Origin: Saprospiraceae bacterium | GTDB taxonomy: Bacteria > Bacteroidota > Bacteroidia > Chitinophagales > Saprospiraceae | Length of the DNA: 10,282 nt | NCBI GenBank assembly: GCA_020852155.1 | Contig: JADZBJ010000459.1 | Location: forward strand, 1 to 10,282 | Reading direction: 5' to 3' | Shown here: positions 7,560 through 10,282 of the stretch, piece by piece | Position numbering within the stretch: position 1 is the first letter of the stretch | Layout: each line of letters opens with the position of its first letter | Program-made: the position numbers and the translations under genes | The notes under the pieces: generated by a model | What the model saw: only the letters and a program-made list of their open reading frames with translations | Told to the model about the DNA's origin: nothing | Databases searched by the model: none

Positions 7560-8612
7560 TTAAATACCAATAATTTTATTGATTAACGCCTGATCCACTT
7601 CGGCTCCGGCGAAATCGTCGAAGGCCCGTTCGGTGACTTTGATGATGTGCTTTTGAATAAACGGTGCGCCTTCGCGCGCGCCCTGTTCGCTGTCCTTGAT
7701 ACAGCATTCCCATTCCAGCACAGCCCAACCTTTGTAATCGTATTGCGCCAGTTTGGAAAAAATGCTGGCAAAATCCACCTGCCCGTCGCCGGGTGAGCGG
7801 AAGCGTCCGGGTCGGTCGGCCCAGGATTGAAACCCGCCATAAACACCGCTTTTGCCTGTAGGGTTAAATTCGGCGTCTTTAACGTGGAACATCCGAATAC
7901 GCTCGTGGTAAAAATCAATGTACTGGCGATAGTCTAATTGCTGCAATACGAAGTGCGACGGATCGTACAGGATGCAGCAGCGCGGGTGATGGCCGGTTTC
8001 AGCCCAGAAACGCTCGAAAGTAACGCCGTCGTGAAGGTCTTCGCCGGGGTGGATTTCGTAGCAAAGGTCAACGCCTGCTTCGTCGAAGGCATCCAGGATG
8101 GGTTTCCAGCGGCGCGCCAGTTCTTTGAATCCGGCTTCGACCAGTCCGGCGGGGCGCTGCGGCCAAGGGTAAACGGTATGCCACAGCAATGCACCCGAAA
8201 AGGTCGCATGTGCATCCAGTCCGAGGTTTTGGCTGGCTTTGGCCGCGTTTTTCAGGGTTTGTACGGCCCATTCGGTACGCGCTGCCGGATTACCCCGAAG
8301 GTGTTCGGGCGCAAAGCCGTCGAACATGAGGTCGTAGGCCGGGTGAACGGCCACCAATTGTCCTTGCAGGTGAGTGCTTAATTCACTGATCTGAACCCCG
8401 CAGGCCTCGATGCGGCCACGCAGGTCGTCGCAATAGGTTTTACTTTGTGCTGCCAGTTCGAGGTCAATCAGACGGGCATCCCAGGTAGGGATTTGTACGC
8501 CTTTGTAACCTAAATCAGCCGCCCAGCGGCAAATGCTTTCCAATTGGTTGAATGGTGCGTTGTCGCCCATGAACTGGGCCAGAAAGATCGCAGGGCCTTT
8601 GATAGTGGTCAT
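7560..8612 (-). CDS. Sugar phosphate isomerase/epimerase-like TIM-barrel protein
   Basis: The 350-residue product has the xylose isomerase-like TIM-barrel (AP_endonuc_2) pattern. An N-terminal barrel strand precedes LGYKGVQIPTWDARLIDL (34-51). Strands ending in Y-E186-IHPGED, ILY-D217-PSHF, MF-H243-VKDAEF and VL-E300-WECC carry the four conserved metal-ligand positions (Glu, Asp, His, Glu). No signal peptide is seen, so it is likely cytoplasmic. Relatives isomerise or epimerise sugars, inositols or hydroxy-keto acids; the substrate cannot be read from the sequence, and no oxidoreductase or transporter partner lies in the window to narrow it. Length is full for the family. It is convergent with the nuclease gene and separated by 355 bp from the upstream secreted-protein gene, so it probably has its own promoter (8650-8657). 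The ATG at 8612 directly precedes the first barrel strand (TTIKGPAIFLAQF), supporting this start. Confidence 0.9.
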   Translation of the reverse strand: MTTIKGPAIFLAQFMGDNAPFNQLESICRWAADLGYKGVQIPTWDARLIDLELAAQSKTYCDDLRGRIEACGVQISELSTHLQGQLVAVHPAYDLMFDGFAPEHLRGNPAARTEWAVQTLKNAAKASQNLGLDAHATFSGALLWHTVYPWPQRPAGLVEAGFKELARRWKPILDAFDEAGVDLCYEIHPGEDLHDGVTFERFWAETGHHPRCCILYDPSHFVLQQLDYRQYIDFYHERIRMFHVKDAEFNPTGKSGVYGGFQSWADRPGRFRSPGDGQVDFASIFSKLAQYDYKGWAVLEWECCIKDSEQGAREGAPFIQKHIIKVTERAFDDFAGAEVDQALINKIIGI

Positions 8613-8649
8613 AAATACGAGACGAGGTGTGCGGGTAAGCGGGGCGGGG

Positions 8650-8657
8650 CAAATATA
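8650..8657 (-). promoter_or_regulatory. Candidate -7 promoter element (TAnnTTTG) of the isomerase-like gene
   Basis: On the minus strand this reads TATATTTG, an exact match to the Bacteroidota -7 consensus TAnnTTTG. It ends 37 nt before the ATG at 8612, giving an untranslated leader of about 30 nt. The -33 area is occupied by the TAAATCCTG-type repeats and contains no clear TTG. No Shine-Dalgarno sequence precedes the start, as is usual in this phylum. Confidence 0.5.
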
Positions 8658-8660
8658 GAT

Positions 8661-8687
8661 CAGGATTTACTGGATTACAGGATTTAC
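8661..8687. repeat. Short direct-repeat cluster (CAGGATTTAC family)
   Basis: CAGGATTTAC occurs at 8661-8670 and 8678-8687, with a related TGGATTAC between them, giving three tandem units of 8-9 bp. Similar runs of ATCCTGTAA units are, as I recall, common between genes in Bacteroidota. The cluster sits directly upstream of the candidate -7 box at 8650-8657. Confidence 0.5.
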
Positions 8688-8773
8688 ATACGGGATAGAA
8701 GGGATCGTGCAAAGAGGTTGTTTTCAGGAAATACAAATACATTTTTTTACAGAAATGCGTAAAAACTTAGGCT

Positions 8774-8801
8774 GAAGGTGGAAGGCAGAAGGTGGAGGGC
8801 G
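8774..8801 (+). repeat. Purine-rich heptad repeat, left array (4 units)
   Basis: Four consecutive 7-bp units read GAAGGTG, GAAGGCA, GAAGGTG, GAGGGCG, with consensus GAAGGYR. The period of 7 and the all-purine bias resemble intergenic heptamer repeats known from several bacterial genomes. It forms the inner left arm of the palindromic element. Confidence 0.65.
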
Positions 8802-8838
8802 TTTTCTAACAAAAGGATCGTCATTTTTGATGAAAAAA

Positions 8839-8866
8839 CCTTCTACCCTCCACCTTTTACCTTCGG
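8839..8866 (-). repeat. Heptad repeat in inverted orientation, right array (4 units)
   Basis: Four 7-bp units on the plus strand read CCTTCTA, CCCTCCA, CCTTTTA, CCTTCGG, which is the same purine heptad family on the minus strand. It mirrors the array at 8774-8801 across a 37-bp spacer. The two arrays have diverged from one another more than the terminal 21 bp of the element. Confidence 0.6.
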
Positions 8867-8908
8867 CCTAAGTTTTTACAGAAATGCATAAAAACGTCCT
8901 CAAACTAC

Positions 8909-8940
8909 TCTGGCGGCGCTAATTGCTTAGCTCCGCCAGA
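8909..8940 (-). terminator. Strong hairpin downstream of the T9SS-substrate gene
   Basis: TCTGGCGG (8909-8916) pairs with CCGCCAGA (8933-8940). After one C/T mismatch, GCTAA (8918-8922) pairs with TTAGC (8927-8931) around a TTGC loop. It begins 28 nt after the minus-strand stop at 8968, a terminator position. However, the T-run (TTTTT) precedes the hairpin in minus-strand RNA instead of following it, so an intrinsic terminator is not certain; mRNA 3'-end protection is an alternative. Confidence 0.45.
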
Positions 8941-8967
8941 AAAATCCAGTGTATTAACAAACTTCTT

Positions 8968-10282
8968 TTATCGCTGCAGTACAACCTTTTGGGTTATCAA
9001 TTTTTCATGGGTACGCACCTGAAGCAGGTACACGCCATTGGGCAAATGCCCCATATCCAGGTCGTAGTATTGTTCCGGGCCATCCATTTTTATCGTCATG
9101 ATTTGCTTGCCGGCGAGGTCAGTCAACTTCAGCATGTTCATCCTGTTTTCACCTTTGATCTGGATGTTTAACAGGCCGGCAGTCGGGTTAGGCGACACGT
9201 TGAGCACGTCTGGCGTTGCCGCTTCAACATCTTCAAGGTCAGTGGCGCCAATATCCTTGACCAGAATACCCAGATCGCCAGTGGCATTTTCATAACCATC
9301 TATCAGAACATAATAGGTCTGTCCGGGTACAAGACCAATGGCATTGATCACACTGGTATAACCGCTACAGTTATTGCCGTCGTCATTTGCCGCAACAATT
9401 GCGAATGTGCTTATATCGTTGCAATTGCTTGCCGTATAAATGGCCATTTGAGTATCGAAATTGGCCAGACCGCATGTACTGACCCTGGCCTTGCCGGAGG
9501 CGGGCGCTATAAACTTGAACCAGATGGTATGCGCGGCACGCGGCCCCTGCTCTGTATCACACCAAAGGAAGTTACAATCGCCAGCCGGAGGTATAGCCGG
9601 CTCATGATAGTCGGACGCTGAAGCGCTGACATTGGAAAAACCGTTTTGTACCTGACCGTTCACCGGAAGTTCAACGGCGCCACAGGGATGGTCCATCGCA
9701 GGAATGCGGGTTATTTCCAGGTCAAGTAAATAAGTGCCGGATGTGCCTGCAAAGGCAGATTGCACATAAAACCAGATTGCACCGTTGCGAATAAAAAATT
9801 CGCCACCAGGCGTACCCATTTGGTTTTCGAAAGGCTGACTCCATGGGATAACGTTGTCCGTAAATCGCCAGATACAGTCGTTGGTATAAGTGATGCCATT
9901 ACTGTTGTCTCCTGTGTCGTACATCCGGCCTTTTAACCGGTAAATAAAGTTGTTGTCGTAAGGAAAATCAAGGCGATAATAATCCACGTCATCGGTTACA
10001 TGGTTGTTAGAGCCGGTGGTATGGACGATGGCCGTATTTCCCTGAAAAACCAGGGGCAGCGAGTAGGCTTGCGCCGTGGTATTATTCGGTTCGTACACAT
10101 CGGGTGAAGGCGGTACGGGCAAAATTGTTAGATAATCTACTGCCGGATAGGTGCCCTGAATATTCACCATTTTATTGATCGAATTATCCCAAAAGATCAA
10201 TTTATAGGTTCCGGGCGGCACATTGATGCCATTGGGCAGATCAAATTGAATTGACACATTCGGGTTAACAAGGAAGGATGGG
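8968..10282 (-). CDS. Secreted beta-sandwich protein with T9SS type A sorting domain (5'-truncated by window)
   Basis: The frame stays open to the window edge: eight more codons (PSFLVNPN) precede the GTG at 10257, which falls inside a beta-sandwich segment, so that GTG is not the start and the N-terminus lies outside. Numbering from that GTG, a pre-peptidase C-terminal (PPC)-like domain begins at EPNN (56-59) and includes DDVDYYRLDFP (89-99). A second beta-sandwich of similar type (about 192-335) has the block HTIWFKFIAPASGKARVSTCG and a GQTYYVLIDGY strand. The C-terminus (352-429) is a clear type A sorting domain: SPNPTAG, then LTDLAGKQI, LPNGVYLLQV and KVVLQR. Such domains direct export through the outer membrane by T9SS and are then removed or exchanged for a surface anchor. 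No catalytic domain is visible in this part; one may lie upstream. Confidence 0.88.
   Translation of the reverse strand, partial: PSFLVNPNVSIQFDLPNGINVPPGTYKLIFWDNSINKMVNIQGTYPAVDYLTILPVPPSPDVYEPNNTTAQAYSLPLVFQGNTAIVHTTGSNNHVTDDVDYYRLDFPYDNNFIYRLKGRMYDTGDNSNGITYTNDCIWRFTDNVIPWSQPFENQMGTPGGEFFIRNGAIWFYVQSAFAGTSGTYLLDLEITRIPAMDHPCGAVELPVNGQVQNGFSNVSASASDYHEPAIPPAGDCNFLWCDTEQGPRAAHTIWFKFIAPASGKARVSTCGLANFDTQMAIYTASNCNDISTFAIVAANDDGNNCSGYTSVINAIGLVPGQTYYVLIDGYENATGDLGILVKDIGATDLEDVEAATPDVLNVSPNPTAGLLNIQIKGENRMNMLKLTDLAGKQIMTIKMDGPEQYYDLDMGHLPNGVYLLQVRTHEKLITQKVVLQR

Larger units (their letters stand above)
8759..8879. mobile_element. Possible palindromic MITE-like element, 121 bp
   Basis: The outer 14 bp, GTAAAAACTTAGGC (8759-8772), are perfectly complementary to 8866-8879. 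Pairing continues through 8779/8859 with only one T-G pair, then weakens across the heptad arrays. An 8-bp direct repeat, AGAAATGC, abuts both ends (8751-8758 and 8880-8887), as a target duplication would. There is no coding capacity. Because the direct repeat extends into the element ends, duplication or slippage between repeats is an alternative origin. It could also act as a transcriptional barrier between the two minus-strand genes. Confidence 0.45.
8744..8895. repeat. Flanking 23-bp imperfect direct repeats around the palindromic element
   Basis: The 23-bp segments at 8744-8766 and 8873-8895 are identical except for one G/A difference (8759 versus 8888). Each has a TTTTTAC start, a central AGAAATGC and a TAAAAAC end. 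They overlap both ends of the palindromic element at 8759-8879, so the region reads as repeat, palindrome, repeat. Confidence 0.65.
8613..8967. other. Repeat-rich intergenic region between two minus-strand genes
   Basis: No credible gene lies in these 355 bp. From left to right they hold a candidate -7 box (8650-8657), a short direct-repeat cluster (8661-8687), a large palindromic element with heptad repeats (8744-8895) and a strong hairpin (8909-8940). The short frames crossing it are fragments with no protein-like composition. Confidence 0.7.

Noticed and set aside
7938..8381. Plus-strand open frame of 147 codons inside the isomerase-like gene
   Set aside because: It is antisense to the metal-ligand region of a conserved TIM-barrel gene and has no homologous motif.
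8774..8866. CRISPR-like array
   Set aside because: The repeated units are only 7 bp, contiguous without unique spacers, and mirrored as an inverted repeat; no cas gene is present.
10255..10257. GTG as the start of the T9SS-substrate gene
   Set aside because: The frame is open and protein-like upstream to the window edge, no signal peptide follows this codon, and it falls inside a beta-sandwich segment.

Overview
The window looks like chromosomal DNA of a Bacteroidota bacterium, plausibly of the Saprospiraceae/Lewinella-like branch (the branch is an inference). Signs are a C-terminal type IX secretion (T9SS) sorting domain, paired DUF3857/transglutaminase-like exported proteins, starts without Shine-Dalgarno sequences, and -7 elements of the form TAnnTTTG. 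Base composition is moderate (about half G+C in genes, AT-rich between them). No rRNA, tRNA, CRISPR array or transposase gene was found.

Layout. Positions 63-2147 (minus) encode a thioredoxin-fold/six-hairpin protein of the YyaL/SSP411/SPATA20 family. A 123-bp divergent spacer follows. A tight three-gene plus-strand operon spans 2271-7271: two DUF3857/transglutaminase-like exported proteins and a secreted endonuclease I-family nuclease. The spacings are 3 bp and 9 bp, and all three products begin with signal peptides. After a 288-bp convergent spacer, 7560-8612 (minus) encodes a sugar phosphate isomerase/epimerase-like TIM barrel. After a 355-bp repeat-rich spacer, 8968-10282 (minus) is the C-terminal part of a large secreted beta-sandwich protein with a T9SS sorting domain; its start lies beyond the window.

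The most interesting material lies between genes. In 7321-7557 a long intrinsic-terminator-like hairpin appears to have been split by a 159-bp MITE-like element with 19-bp perfect terminal inverted repeats and a TTA target duplication. Deleting the element and one TTA restores a 24-bp near-perfect stem followed by five T. In 8744-8895 a second palindromic element of about 121 bp carries four purine-rich heptads per arm in inverted orientation. It is flanked by an 8-bp direct repeat that is part of a longer 23-bp imperfect direct repeat.

Among the proteins, the first transglutaminase-like protein has Ser at the positions of the catalytic Cys and His, while its downstream paralogue keeps both. 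This suggests an inactive/active pair exported together with a nuclease. I see no defence island, biosynthetic cluster or other clearly new multi-gene system; the novelty candidates are the two small repeat elements and the division of labour in the exported operon.
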